Shown in pieces: positions 27,221 through 36,349 of a DNA stretch of 64,000 bases. Each line of letters begins with the position of its first letter. Within the stretch, counting starts at the first letter, position 1. The DNA is from Limibacter armeniacum (GTDB taxonomy: Bacteria > Bacteroidota > Bacteroidia > Cytophagales > Flammeovirgaceae). The position numbers were made by a program, and so were the translations under genes. The DNA lies in the NCBI RefSeq assembly GCF_036880985.1, contig NZ_JBAJNO010000009.1:992001-1056000 (forward strand), written 5' to 3'. A model generated the notes under the pieces. The model was given only the letters and a program-made list of their open reading frames with translations. It was not told the DNA's origin and did no database searches.

Positions 27221-29152
27221 TTATTTGTAGCTTCTTTGAGTCAGTTTAACGTTCTCGAATACGAGATCTTCTTTGTTCAGCTTAGAAGGCTGGTCATCAC
27301 CAGTGTATTCCCAAGCTGCCACGTAAGCGTAATCATCATCGTTACGGAGTGCCTCACCTTCTTCAGTTTGGTACTCTTCACGGAAGTGACCACCACATGA
27401 CTCATTACGGTTGTAAGCATCGTCGATCATCAACTCTGCCAGCTCCATAAAGTCTGCCACACGAAGCGCTTTCTCAAGCGTCATGTTCATTTCTTCATTG
27501 GCACCGATTACTTTCACATCTGTCCAGAATTGCTTACGCAGCTCTTGAACAAGACCTTTTGCTTTCTGAAGACCTTCAGCATTACGAGACATACCACAGT
27601 ACTCCCACATGATCTTACCAAGTTCTTTGTGCAGATCATCAGGTGTACGGTTACCGTTGATGCTCAACAGCTTGTTGATACGCTCCTGTACTTCTTGCTC
27701 AGTTTGCTTAAATGCAGGATCGCTTACGTCCACTTTCTTACCCAATGGCAATGAAGCGATGTAGTCACCAATTGTGTAAGGAATCACAAAGTATCCGTCA
27801 GCAAGACCTTGCATCAATGCAGAAGCTCCCAAACGGTTAGCACCGTGATCGGAGAAGTTAGCCTCACCCAAAGCAAACAGACCAGGAACAGTCGTCATCA
27901 GGTTATAATCCACCCAAAGACCACCCATCGTGTAGTGTACCGCAGGATAGATCATCATCGGAACCTTGTAAGGATCATCATCCGTGATCTGCATGTACAT
28001 GTCAAATAGGTTACCGTATTTCTGAGAGATAGTCTCTTTGCCGTCACGCTTGATAGCGTCGGCAAAATCCAAGAATACAGCCAAACCAGTTGAACCGACA
28101 CCTCTTCCTTCGTCACATACGTACTTCGCGTTACGTGCTGCCACGTCACGAGGTACCAAGTTACCGAATGAAGGGTATCTTCTTTCCAGGTAGTAATCTC
28201 TTTCTGACTCAGGAAGCTTAGCCGCTTCTTTTGCTGTAAGACCTTTTGCCTTAGCAGCGTCTTTTGGTACCCAAACTCTACCGTCGTTACGAAGTGACTC
28301 TGACATCAGTGTCAGTTTCGACTGGTGATCACCCGATACAGGAATACAAGTAGGGTGAATCTGAACGTAACAAGGGTTTGCGAAGTAAGCACCTCTTCTG
28401 TATGCTCTCCAAGCAGCTGAACCGTTAGAGCCCATTGCGTTGGTTGACAGGAAGAATACGTTACCGTAACCACCCGTACAAAGCAGTACAGCATGACCTG
28501 CATGAGATTCGATCTCACCTGTAACCAAGTTACGCGTGATGATACCTTTTGCATGTCCGTCGATTTTCACAACGTCCAGCATCTCAGTTCTTGAGTAAAG
28601 TTTTACTTTACCTGTGCTTACCTGTCTTGAAAGTGCCGAGTAAGCACCCAACAGCAACTGCTGCCCTGTTTGACCTCTTGCATAGAACGTACGGGATACC
28701 TGAGCACCACCGAATGAACGGTTTGCCAAAAGTCCACCATACTCACGAGCGAAAGGAACACCTTGCGCTACACATTGGTCAATGATGTTTACAGATACCT
28801 GAGCCAAACGGTAAACGTTTGCTTCACGTGCTCTGTAGTCACCACCTTTAATTGTATCGTAGAAAAGACGGAATACTGAGTCACCGTCATTCTGATAGTT
28901 TTTTGCAGCGTTGATACCACCCTGTGCCGCAATTGAGTGGGCACGGCGTGGAGAATCCTGGAAGCAGAAAGCTTTTACATTGTAACCAAGTTCAGCCAGA
29001 GAAGCTGCTGCCGAAGCACCAGCCAAACCAGTACCTACTACAATAATGTCAAACTTTCTCTTGTTTGCAGGGTTCACAAGCTTAGTCTCAAACTTGTGCT
29101 TGTCCCATTTTTCTGCCAATGGGCCTGCAGGTATTTTTGAGTTCAGCGTCAT
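27221..29152 (-). CDS. sdhA: Succinate dehydrogenase / fumarate reductase flavoprotein subunit
   Basis: 643 residues. The N-terminal FAD Rossmann motif ([19 protein letters not shown], about 38-56) is followed by the flavin-linking His region ([15 protein letters not shown]). The substrate and capping regions include the active-site RDVAARN, and [11 protein letters not shown] and [20 protein letters not shown] are typical of the family. It oxidises succinate to fumarate (or the reverse) on the cytoplasmic face of the membrane. The length fits the Bacteroidota/epsilon-type SdhA. Middle gene of sdhCAB. Confidence 0.97.
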   Translation of the reverse strand: MTLNSKIPAGPLAEKWDKHKFETKLVNPANKRKFDIIVVGTGLAGASAAASLAELGYNVKAFCFQDSPRRAHSIAAQGGINAAKNYQNDGDSVFRLFYDTIKGGDYRAREANVYRLAQVSVNIIDQCVAQGVPFAREYGGLLANRSFGGAQVSRTFYARGQTGQQLLLGAYSALSRQVSTGKVKLYSRTEMLDVVKIDGHAKGIITRNLVTGEIESHAGHAVLLCTGGYGNVFFLSTNAMGSNGSAAWRAYRRGAYFANPCYVQIHPTCIPVSGDHQSKLTLMSESLRNDGRVWVPKDAAKAKGLTAKEAAKLPESERDYYLERRYPSFGNLVPRDVAARNAKYVCDEGRGVGSTGLAVFLDFADAIKRDGKETISQKYGNLFDMYMQITDDDPYKVPMMIYPAVHYTMGGLWVDYNLMTTVPGLFALGEANFSDHGANRLGASALMQGLADGYFVIPYTIGDYIASLPLGKKVDVSDPAFKQTEQEVQERINKLLSINGNRTPDDLHKELGKIMWEYCGMSRNAEGLQKAKGLVQELRKQFWTDVKVIGANEEMNMTLEKALRVADFMELAELMIDDAYNRNESCGGHFREEYQTEEGEALRNDDDYAYVAAWEYTGDDQPSKLNKEDLVFENVKLTQRSYK

Positions 29153-29203
29153 ATCTTATTTGTAATTAGAGACAATACTTTTAACCACCTATTTTCTGTG
29201 TCA

Positions 29204-29899
29204 TTATTTTCCCATTGCCATCATCACCACCGGGATGATGGCAAAAAGTGCAGGAACTACGATTGAATAACCGTAACCCAACAGCTTCACGATTGGTGTG
29301 TACTTGCTGTTGTTTACACCCAACGTTTGGAAAGCACTAGCGAAGCCATGCCACAGGTGGTAAGCCAATACTGCCATAGAGATTACATACAGCGCCACCC
29401 ACATTGGGCTTTGGTATGCTTCCATTACAACCAAGTAAAGGTCTTTTACTGGGCTACCTCCATTGAAGCCTGCGTAAGATACTTCTGGCATTGAGCCATA
29501 GTGTACTCTACCCCAGAACTGCGCCAGGTGGATTACCAGAAATACAAAGATCAGTGATCCAAGCAGACCCATATTTGCAGATGCCCACGAGCTAGCACTG
29601 TTCTTTGACTTTGCATACGCGTGAGGTCCTCTCGCCTTACGGTTGTTGATTGTCAGAATTACTGCCCAAATGATATGGACGGCGAAAAACAGCTTAAATG
29701 CCCAAGCAGTAATCTGCACTCCACCGTTCGTAGACATGAAGTGCGCATACTTATTGAAAGCCTCTCCTCCATCATTCATCAGAAGCTGTAAGTTACCCGC
29801 CAAATGTCCGATCAAAAATACGATCAGCAGGATTCCCGACGTAGCCATCAGTAATTTTTTACCGACTGAACTACTTAGCGTCCTTGTTAGCCAACTCAT
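29204..29899 (-). CDS. sdhC: Succinate dehydrogenase cytochrome b subunit
   Basis: 231 residues with five hydrophobic helices, the layout of the single-subunit di-heme b558-type anchor used in Bacteroidota (no separate SdhD). Candidate heme His residues are in FLIGHLAGN, FFAVHIIWA, FLVIHLAQF and LAYHLWHG. It anchors SdhAB and reacts with menaquinone. First gene of the operon; sdhA starts 51 bp downstream. Confidence 0.95.
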   Translation of the reverse strand: MSWLTRTLSSSVGKKLLMATSGILLIVFLIGHLAGNLQLLMNDGGEAFNKYAHFMSTNGGVQITAWAFKLFFAVHIIWAVILTINNRKARGPHAYAKSKNSASSWASANMGLLGSLIFVFLVIHLAQFWGRVHYGSMPEVSYAGFNGGSPVKDLYLVVMEAYQSPMWVALYVISMAVLAYHLWHGFASAFQTLGVNNSKYTPIVKLLGYGYSIVVPALFAIIPVVMMAMGK

Positions 29900-29961
29900 A
29901 CAGTTTTTTGCGTTGTTTTAAGTTTTTAAAAAAAATTATTAGCAATCTCAATTTTGTGGCC

Positions 29962-29993
29962 CAAAATTATATCCGGAATTAGCATCATACAAT
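29962..29993 (-). promoter_or_regulatory. Promoter of sdhCAB (Bacteroidota consensus)
   Basis: Read on the minus strand: a TTG box at 29992-29990, 20 bp spacing, then TAATTTTG (29969-29962), a full TAnnTTTG match. The predicted transcript start near 29955 leaves a leader of about 55 nt before the sdhC ATG. Confidence 0.65.
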
Positions 29994-30393
29994 AATATTG
30001 CTCATAAATCACTTATTTTGAACTATTCTAAATAGCATTGGTACTTTATCAACCAAAATACACTTACTAAATCATCTCTCAATAAAGCACTCTTATATAG
30101 CAACATTCTTCTATTTCCTTATAAATGTAGAGTTCACACACCATGCAAAAAGCCATATTTTTGGTAGGTCTGTTCGTTAGTTTAAAGGCACGAGATCAAT
30201 CATAAAAAAGTGATAACCTTAATAATTGTTTACGTGGATAATCTTTTGTACCAAAGAAAGGTTTCAGAATTGCACATTTTTTATTCAAATCATTAACACC
30301 TACAAATCAACCACTTAACCATAAAAAAAGGTGATTTTTAGATGTTTTATGGTAATTACTTGCCCTGCTTTTGGCATGAAGATCCCTTCACTA
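29994..30393. other. Divergent intergenic region between sdhC and rsmH
   Basis: About 400 bp, AT-rich, with no supported ORF. The mraZ gene that often precedes rsmH is not here. It holds only the promoter regions described on either side. Confidence 0.55.
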
Positions 30394-30424
30394 TTTGACC
30401 ATTTTGCGAATCAATTTAACTTTG
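30394..30424 (+). promoter_or_regulatory. Promoter upstream of rsmH
   Basis: TTTG at 30394-30397, exactly 19 bp, then TAACTTTG at 30417-30424: a textbook Bacteroidota primary promoter. Transcription would start near 30431, about 125 nt before the rsmH ATG. Confidence 0.75.
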
Positions 30425-30445
30425 CATAGATAAGTGTGGTCCGTC

Positions 30446-30460
30446 CTGTCCATTGGACAG
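30446..30460. promoter_or_regulatory. Inverted repeat in the rsmH leader
   Basis: CTGTCCATTGGACAG, a 7-bp perfect inverted repeat around one base, about 15 nt downstream of the predicted transcript start. It could be an operator or a small leader hairpin; chance cannot be excluded. Confidence 0.35.
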
Positions 30461-30555
30461 TTTCGGAGTGGAGAAAAGAAATCATCAACAAGCTCAATAA
30501 AAGCAACAGGGAAATGCCCTGCCACAGTCAAGAGCTTAATACAAACACGGTTACT

Positions 30556-31455
30556 ATGTATCATGTACCAGTTATGCTTCAGGAGTGCCTGGAGGGACTA
30601 AATATATCACCAGAAAAAGTTTATGTGGATGTCACTTTTGGGGGAGGCGGTCACTCAAAAGCTATTTTGGACAAACTTACTACAGGCAAGCTGATTGCTT
30701 TTGATCAGGATCAGGATGCGAAACTGAATGCAGATGCCATGAATGATGAGAATCTCATTTTTGTGGCTTCCAACTTCCGAAACCTGAAGCGATACCTTAA
30801 GTTGCACGGTCACCCACAAGTAGATGGCATTCTTGCAGACTTAGGAATTTCTTCCCATCAAATTGACAAGGTGGAAAGAGGCTTCTCTACCAGAGGTGAT
30901 TTTGAGTTGGATATGCGAATGAATCAAGGTACAGGCATCAGTGCCAAAGATGTGATCAACGATTATGACGAAACACAACTACGCAAGATTTTCAAGCTCT
31001 ATGGAGAACTGAAAAACTTTGGCAAGGTAGCTGCAACCATCGTCAGAGAACGTAACAACAGGGATATCAACACAACTGGTGACCTAATGAATGTGCTATC
31101 CAACTGCGCTCCACGTGGCAAGGAAAATAAATATTTTGCACAGCTGTTTCAGGCTATCAGGATTGAAGTCAATGATGAGCTAACGGTATTGGAAGAAATG
31201 CTGCAACAAGCTTCTGATGTACTACGTCCGAGTGGCAGATTGGTGGTCATGTCTTACCATTCACTGGAAGATCGTCTTGTCAAGAACTTTATCAAGACTG
31301 GTAATTTTGAAGGCAAACAAGAAAAAGACTTCTATGGCAACCTGATACGCCCTCTAAAACCTGTTACTGGCAAGCCGGTGATCGCTACGGAAGAAGAAAT
31401 CGGAACCAACCGCCGTGCTAGAAGTGCCAAATTACGTATCGCGGAAAAAATATAA
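30556..31455 (+). CDS. rsmH: 16S rRNA (cytosine(1402)-N(4))-methyltransferase
   Basis: 300 residues from ATG 30556; an upstream in-frame GTG at 30436 would add 40 residues not seen in the family. SAM-binding motif DVTFGGGGHS (about 25-34), LADLGISSHQID and the family hallmark SYHSLEDRLVKNF, with C-terminal GTNRRARSAKLR. It methylates C1402 in the ribosomal P site. First gene of the division cluster, 89 bp ahead of ftsL. Confidence 0.96.
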   Translation: MYHVPVMLQECLEGLNISPEKVYVDVTFGGGGHSKAILDKLTTGKLIAFDQDQDAKLNADAMNDENLIFVASNFRNLKRYLKLHGHPQVDGILADLGISSHQIDKVERGFSTRGDFELDMRMNQGTGISAKDVINDYDETQLRKIFKLYGELKNFGKVAATIVRERNNRDINTTGDLMNVLSNCAPRGKENKYFAQLFQAIRIEVNDELTVLEEMLQQASDVLRPSGRLVVMSYHSLEDRLVKNFIKTGNFEGKQEKDFYGNLIRPLKPVTGKPVIATEEEIGTNRRARSAKLRIAEKI

Positions 31456-31544
31456 CCTATTCTGTAGCAGTGAAGCGAAAACCTTTGCTGCTACAAATCC
31501 TTTTCAGGAGTTGGCAATAAACTATACTTGACCCTTTTTGGACC

Positions 31545-31916
31545 ATGAAAACAAACACCTACAAGCAACCACCCAAGGAACCGAAAGTCAGTAAACTCAC
31601 CCAAATGGTAGAAAAAATGGGTTTGGGTGTACGTGTAGATAATATCTCTGCCTTCAAGTACATGCCCTACCTCATTTTCATCACATTTTTGGGCATTATC
31701 TATATTGCCAATACTTTCAGGGCCGAAAAGCTCCATCACCGCATCAACAAGATGCAAAAGGAAGTAGAACTGATGCGGGTGGATTACCAAACACTCAAGT
31801 ATGACTTCATTAATGCCAGCAAGCGCTCAAAAATTGCTGAGAAGGTCAAGAAGATGGGACTGATAGACAGCAACAAACCTCCTGTTGTCATTGAAGTTGA
31901 CGACCTTGAACAATAA
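31545..31916 (+). CDS. ftsL: FtsL-like cell division protein
   Basis: 123 residues: a short cytoplasmic N-terminus, one transmembrane helix at about 40-58 (MPYLIFITFLGIIYIA), then a periplasmic coiled coil (about 60-100) and a short tail. Sequence conservation in this family is low, so the call depends on topology and on position between rsmH and ftsI, where ftsL lies in most bacteria. It would join the FtsQLB complex at the septum. Confidence 0.85.
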   Translation: MKTNTYKQPPKEPKVSKLTQMVEKMGLGVRVDNISAFKYMPYLIFITFLGIIYIANTFRAEKLHHRINKMQKEVELMRVDYQTLKYDFINASKRSKIAEKVKKMGLIDSNKPPVVIEVDDLEQ

Positions 31917-31973
31917 ACCAGAAGGCTTGATTTAAACATCCATCATTTTTAAAACTAAAACTGACAAGAGACA

Positions 31974-34079
31974 TTGGCTGGAATAAGAAACTCCATATTA
32001 ACTCGGGTAAGGATCGCCTTCTTGGGCGTCATTGTAGTGGCTGCTGCCATCGTCGTCAAGATGGTGGACATTCAGTTTGTGAATGGAGACAAGTGGCGTA
32101 AAATTGCCGAAGAGAGTGGTTTACAGTTCAGAAAAGTAAAAGCCACCCGAGGCAATATCCTTTCAGATGACGGAAGCTTATTGGCTACTTCCATCCCTTT
32201 CTACAAGCTGGCAATTGACCCTACTGTAGCTGAAGACAGTGTATTCAACCAAGGCATTGACTCACTCAGTATATTGCTTGCCAACTTCTTTAGAGAAAAA
32301 AGCGCAGCTGAATATAAACGCACTATCTCTGAAGCCCGTAGCAACAAGCGTCAGTACAAGATTATAAGTGGAAAGCTAATTAAGCACCAAGACAAAAAAA
32401 TCATTTCTACTTGGCCTATCTTCAGGGAAGGTAGAATTGACGGAGGGGTGATTTTTGAAAAGACAGAGAAACGTTTCAGACCTTTTGAAGACTTGGCCAG
32501 AAGAACAATCGGTTTCCTCCATCAAGATGACGAAGGACAAAAGACAGGTCGTGGACTGGAAATCACATACAACGCTGAACTGGCAGGAATAGATGGTCAG
32601 GCACTTTACCAGAGAATTTCGGGTGGCAGATGGAAACCTCTCAACGATGACGACCCACTACAATCCGAGAATGGATTGGATCTACAGACAACCATCAATA
32701 TAGAATACCAAGAGTTTTGTAATAACGTATTGTTGCAAACACTCAAGGAAAATCAGGCCAACTATGGTTGCTTGATTCTGATGGAAGTAGAAACGGGTGA
32801 AATCAAAGCCATGGTCAACCTTGGCAGAAGCGGTACAGGCGAATACCTTGAGGACTTCAATTATGCCGTACAAGGAAAAGTGGAACCTGGTTCTACCTTT
32901 AAGGTAGCCTCTATGATGGCGCTACTGGAAGAAGCCGAATCCTCTATCAGCCTTTTTGACTCAATCAGTACAGGTGATGGCAGTTACGAGTTCTATGAAG
33001 ACTGTATCATGCGAGACTCCTCTCCTTACGGCTACGGAAAGCTATCCGTTCAACAGGCATTTGAAAAATCATCCAACATCGGTATCTCAAAACTGATCTT
33101 CAGGTATTTTCAGGACAATCCTGACCAATTTATCAAATACCTTGACAGATTTAGGCTAACGGAACCTCTAAACTTCCAGATGGCTGGCGAAGGAAAACCT
33201 TTTATCGGTAGACCAGGTGACCCGAACTGGAGTGGTTGCTCCCTGCCTTGGATGTCGATTGGATATGAGCTTCAGCTTTCGCCTTTACAAATGCTGACGT
33301 TTATTAATGGCGTAGCCAACAAGGGTAAAATGATTGAGCCTATCATCTTGAAGAAAATTCTGGAAGGACATAAACCAACCAAAGAGTTTGAATCAAAGAC
33401 ACTGAACAAACAGCTTTGTTCTGACCGCACACTACAACTGATCCAAAAAATGATGGAAGGGGTTGTAGAACGTGGTACAGCCAAAAACATCTATACAGAC
33501 GAATATCGCATTGCAGGAAAAACAGGTACTACTCAAAAGGTAATCAACGGTAAGTACACCAAAAATTACTACACCTCATTTGTGGGGTACTTCCCTGCTG
33601 ACAAGCCTCGTTACACTTGTTTCGTCGCTATTGATGAGCCGGGTGGTTCAGCTCACTACGGTGGAGATGTTTGTGCTCCTGTATTCCGTAAAATATCGGA
33701 TATGGTTATTGCCCGCACCATGACACAGTCATTGCAGTACAATGCCCGTCAGCCGGAGTCATTGCCATATATTCAGGCAGGCAACTATCAGGATCTTGCC
33801 CTGATTACAGAAGCCTTTAACCTGACTCAAGAAGCCCAAAACACCAAACATTGGGTACGTACACGCGTTAGTGGAGACACTATCAGATGGGAAGACAATT
33901 ATACAGGTGAAGGGATCATGCCTGATGTCAAAGGTATGAGCCTTCGAGATGCATTGTACTTGCTCGAAAATAAAGGTCTTGTGGTTACAGCCAATGGCAA
34001 AGGGCGTGTCAAGCAGCAGTCCATTGCTCCAGGCGTACGAATCGGAAAAGGTAACCGTGTTTACCTGCAACTGGATTAA
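31974..34079 (+). CDS. ftsI: Septal peptidoglycan transpeptidase (PBP3/SpoVD type) with PASTA domain
   Basis: 701 residues. N-terminal membrane anchor (about 10-33), dimerisation domain (RGNILSDDGSLLATSIP), then the transpeptidase domain with SxxK at Ser307-Lys310 (PGSTFKVAS), SSN in FEKSSNIG, and KTGTT from Lys516. A C-terminal PASTA domain (about 640-701; MPDVKGMSLRDALYLLENKG) is present, as in other Bacteroidota FtsI proteins. It cross-links septal peptidoglycan in the periplasm. The start appears to be TTG at 31974, because no ATG upstream of the membrane helix fits. It follows ftsL by 57 bp. Confidence 0.94.
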   Translation: MAGIRNSILTRVRIAFLGVIVVAAAIVVKMVDIQFVNGDKWRKIAEESGLQFRKVKATRGNILSDDGSLLATSIPFYKLAIDPTVAEDSVFNQGIDSLSILLANFFREKSAAEYKRTISEARSNKRQYKIISGKLIKHQDKKIISTWPIFREGRIDGGVIFEKTEKRFRPFEDLARRTIGFLHQDDEGQKTGRGLEITYNAELAGIDGQALYQRISGGRWKPLNDDDPLQSENGLDLQTTINIEYQEFCNNVLLQTLKENQANYGCLILMEVETGEIKAMVNLGRSGTGEYLEDFNYAVQGKVEPGSTFKVASMMALLEEAESSISLFDSISTGDGSYEFYEDCIMRDSSPYGYGKLSVQQAFEKSSNIGISKLIFRYFQDNPDQFIKYLDRFRLTEPLNFQMAGEGKPFIGRPGDPNWSGCSLPWMSIGYELQLSPLQMLTFINGVANKGKMIEPIILKKILEGHKPTKEFESKTLNKQLCSDRTLQLIQKMMEGVVERGTAKNIYTDEYRIAGKTGTTQKVINGKYTKNYYTSFVGYFPADKPRYTCFVAIDEPGGSAHYGGDVCAPVFRKISDMVIARTMTQSLQYNARQPESLPYIQAGNYQDLALITEAFNLTQEAQNTKHWVRTRVSGDTIRWEDNYTGEGIMPDVKGMSLRDALYLLENKGLVVTANGKGRVKQQSIAPGVRIGKGNRVYLQLD

Positions 34080-34104
34080 GGTTTACATTCTTGACTATAA
34101 CAGA

Positions 34105-34143
34105 AATACCAAGCACTCGGAACTTTGGGTGCTTGGTATTTTA
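34105..34143 (+). terminator. Terminator or attenuator after ftsI
   Basis: AATACCAAGCAC / GTGCTTGGTATT stem followed by TTTATT, 25 bp after ftsI and directly before the small ORF that is coupled to mltG. It may separate the two transcripts or only reduce readthrough. Confidence 0.8.
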
Positions 34144-34147
34144 TTGT

Positions 34148-34282
34148 ATGGGAAAGAGATTTTATGATTTTTTTAAAAACTTTGGCAAGGATTTACGTAC
34201 AGGTAGACCTATTATTGCAACAATTGTAAAAAAGTTTGGGTTACTCCCTTACAAGAGAGAAAGAAACTGGCACACACAATGA
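34148..34282 (+). CDS. Small basic protein translationally coupled to mltG
   Basis: 44 residues from ATG 34148: MGKRFYDFFKNFGKDLRTGR followed by PIIATIVKKFGLLPYKRERN and a short tail. It is amphipathic and strongly basic, with no signal peptide. Its TGA stop overlaps the mltG ATG (ATGA at 34279-34282), an arrangement typical of translational coupling, which argues that it is a real gene. Function unknown; a small modulator of the wall enzymes is only a guess. Confidence 0.5.
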   Translation: MGKRFYDFFKNFGKDLRTGRPIIATIVKKFGLLPYKRERNWHTQ

Positions 34283-35316
34283 ACAAAAGATTTAAAAGAC
34301 TGATCTATATTTTTATTGGTATTTCTGCCTTGGCTATTACTGTGATTGTTTACGGGTATCAAACCATGTTTACCCCCAATATTATGACGACACAGGACGA
34401 AGGCATATTATTTATCCCTGAAAACGCAACCATTCAGGATGTAACCGACTCACTGGTAAAGCACGAATATGTAAACGACATCGTTTCATTTCGCTTTGTC
34501 AGCAAGCTCATGCATTACAATGACAATGTTAAGCCTGGTCGTTATCTGCTGAAAAGAGATATGACCAACCGTGAAGCGGTAAGTGTTTTACGCTCTGGCT
34601 TGCAACAACCTGTTAAAGTGACCTTCAGTCATGCCCGTACGCTAGAAGACCTAGCTCCAGTAATTACCAAAAACATTAGATGTACACCTGAAGCATTTAT
34701 GGCAGCGGTAACCAACCCTGAAGTAGTTCAAAAACTAGGGTTTGATACAGTTTCTGTCAGAAGTATGTTTATCCCTAACACCTATGAGCTGTATTGGAAC
34801 ACTGATGTAAACGGACTGTTGGAGCGTATGAAGTATGAGTACGAGCAGTTCTGGACAAAAGACAGAAAAGCAAAGGCTGAAAAGTTAGGCCTGTCTCCAC
34901 TTCAGGTTACGACGCTTGCATCTATTGTACAAGCAGAAACAATCAAGGGTGACGAAAAGCCAAGAGTAGCTGGTCTGTATATGAACCGCCTGAACCGTAA
35001 CATGCTGTTGCAATCTGACCCTACCGTAGTCTATGCTCTTGGAGATTTCACTAAAAAACGAATCCTGACAAAAGACCTTGAGGTAGATTCACCTTACAAT
35101 ACTTACAAGCACACTGGATTGCCTCCTGGCCCAATCAACATTGCCAATATCCAGTCTATTGATGCAGTACTGAATATGGAGAAGCACAAATATATCTACA
35201 TGTGCGCCAAGGAGGATTTCTCAGGTTACCATAACTTTGCTGAATCTCACCGTGAGCATATCAACAATGCCAACCGCTACCAGAGAGCACTTAGCAAGGC
35301 TAAGATTTACAAGTAA
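34279..35316 (+). CDS. mltG: Endolytic transglycosylase MltG
   Basis: 345 residues of the YceG-like family. One N-terminal membrane helix (about 8-28), a LysM-like subdomain (FIPENATIQDVTDSL), then the catalytic domain with TLASIVQAET, VAGLYMNRLNRNMLLQSDPT and the C-terminal NTYKHTGLPPGPI. It cleaves nascent glycan strands in the periplasm next to the membrane. The start overlaps the stop of the preceding small ORF. Here mltG follows ftsI where murE would be expected in a standard dcw cluster. Confidence 0.95.
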   Translation: MNKRFKRLIYIFIGISALAITVIVYGYQTMFTPNIMTTQDEGILFIPENATIQDVTDSLVKHEYVNDIVSFRFVSKLMHYNDNVKPGRYLLKRDMTNREAVSVLRSGLQQPVKVTFSHARTLEDLAPVITKNIRCTPEAFMAAVTNPEVVQKLGFDTVSVRSMFIPNTYELYWNTDVNGLLERMKYEYEQFWTKDRKAKAEKLGLSPLQVTTLASIVQAETIKGDEKPRVAGLYMNRLNRNMLLQSDPTVVYALGDFTKKRILTKDLEVDSPYNTYKHTGLPPGPINIANIQSIDAVLNMEKHKYIYMCAKEDFSGYHNFAESHREHINNANRYQRALSKAKIYK

Positions 35317-35363
35317 GAGAATTGATGTCTGAAGCCAGATGCTCTAGACATTAGATATAAAAC

Positions 35364-35410
35364 AAAAAAGGCTTGGCACTACGTTAACTCCGTAGGCCAA
35401 GCCTTTTTTT
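35364..35410. terminator. Bidirectional terminator
   Basis: AAAAAAGGCTTGGC / GCCAAGCCTTTTTTT stem between the convergent mltG and aldo/keto reductase genes, with A and T runs on both sides. Confidence 0.9.
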
Positions 35411-35431
35411 CTATGTGCTTGTCTCTAGCGA

Positions 35432-36265
35432 CTAAAAATCAAAATTATCAGGATCAGGACCAATTCTTCTGCCACGATCCAACAAATTGATCTGCTCCAT
35501 ATCCGCTTCTGTAAGTTCAAAGTCAAATATGGCTGCATTACTGATAATCCTTTCTTCTTTCACCGATTTTGGTATCGTCACAATACCACGCTGCAGGTTC
35601 CATCTCAATACGATCTGAGGCACTGTTTTCTTGTACTTGTCAGCCAATGCCACCAATTCTTTCACCTCAAAAGCAGCCCCCTGCATCAGAGGTGCCCAAG
35701 CTTCCAGCTGGATACGGTGATGCTCACAAAACTCGACCAACCTAGGTGACTGCAAGTATGGATGGAACTCGATCTGGTTAACCATTGGTATCACTTGGGC
35801 ATTATCCATGACCTCTTCCAATTGGTGCCTTAGAAAGTTACTGACCCCTATGGCACGAATTCTTCCGTCCTTGTAAAGTGACTCCATAGCCCTCCAGGTC
35901 TCCGTAAACTTTCCTTTTACGGGCCAGTGTACCAGATAAAGGTCAAGGTAATCTGTCCCCAATCGCTCAAGACTCTCATCAAAAGCGGTCAAGGTAGAAT
36001 TGTATCCCTGATCTGCATTCCAAACTTTTGAAGTCAGGAAAATTTCTTCACGTTTCACACCACTTTGGCGCATTCCTTCCCCTACCCCTTCTTCGTTTTG
36101 GTAAATGGATGCTGTATCAATACTTCTGTAACCATGTTCCAATGCCCACTTGACAGATTGGATCACCTCTTCTCCATCTTCCGCCTTAAAGACTCCCAGA
36201 CCAAGTGCAGGCATCTCAATACCATTGTGCAGTGTAAATGTTCCTCTTAGGTTATGGACTTTCAT
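35432..36265 (-). CDS. Aldo/keto reductase
   Basis: 277 residues from ATG 36265 (MKVHNLRGTFTLHNGIEMPA). A (beta/alpha)8 NADPH enzyme with the tetrad visible: Asp and Tyr in DTASIYQNEEGVG, Lys in LTSKVWN, His in LVHWPV, plus GVSNF, NQIEFHP and the C-terminal IPKSV cofactor motif. It belongs to the AKR5-like 2,5-diketogluconate/methylglyoxal reductase group; substrate undetermined. It lies 84 bp from the Dph6-like gene on the same strand. Confidence 0.92.
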   Translation of the reverse strand: MKVHNLRGTFTLHNGIEMPALGLGVFKAEDGEEVIQSVKWALEHGYRSIDTASIYQNEEGVGEGMRQSGVKREEIFLTSKVWNADQGYNSTLTAFDESLERLGTDYLDLYLVHWPVKGKFTETWRAMESLYKDGRIRAIGVSNFLRHQLEEVMDNAQVIPMVNQIEFHPYLQSPRLVEFCEHHRIQLEAWAPLMQGAAFEVKELVALADKYKKTVPQIVLRWNLQRGIVTIPKSVKEERIISNAAIFDFELTEADMEQINLLDRGRRIGPDPDNFDF

Positions 36266-36349
36266 TTGGTTTAATTTTAATGATCTATCAATAATCACGT
36301 GGCTATGACCTACGGTTCTTACATGCTAACAGATATCTCCTTGATCTGT

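Noticed and set aside
27530-29140. Several plus-strand frames inside sdhA
   Set aside because: All are antisense to a strongly conserved enzyme gene.
30436-30555. Longer rsmH start at GTG 30436
   Set aside because: It would add 40 residues absent from the family and start within a few nucleotides of the predicted transcript start.
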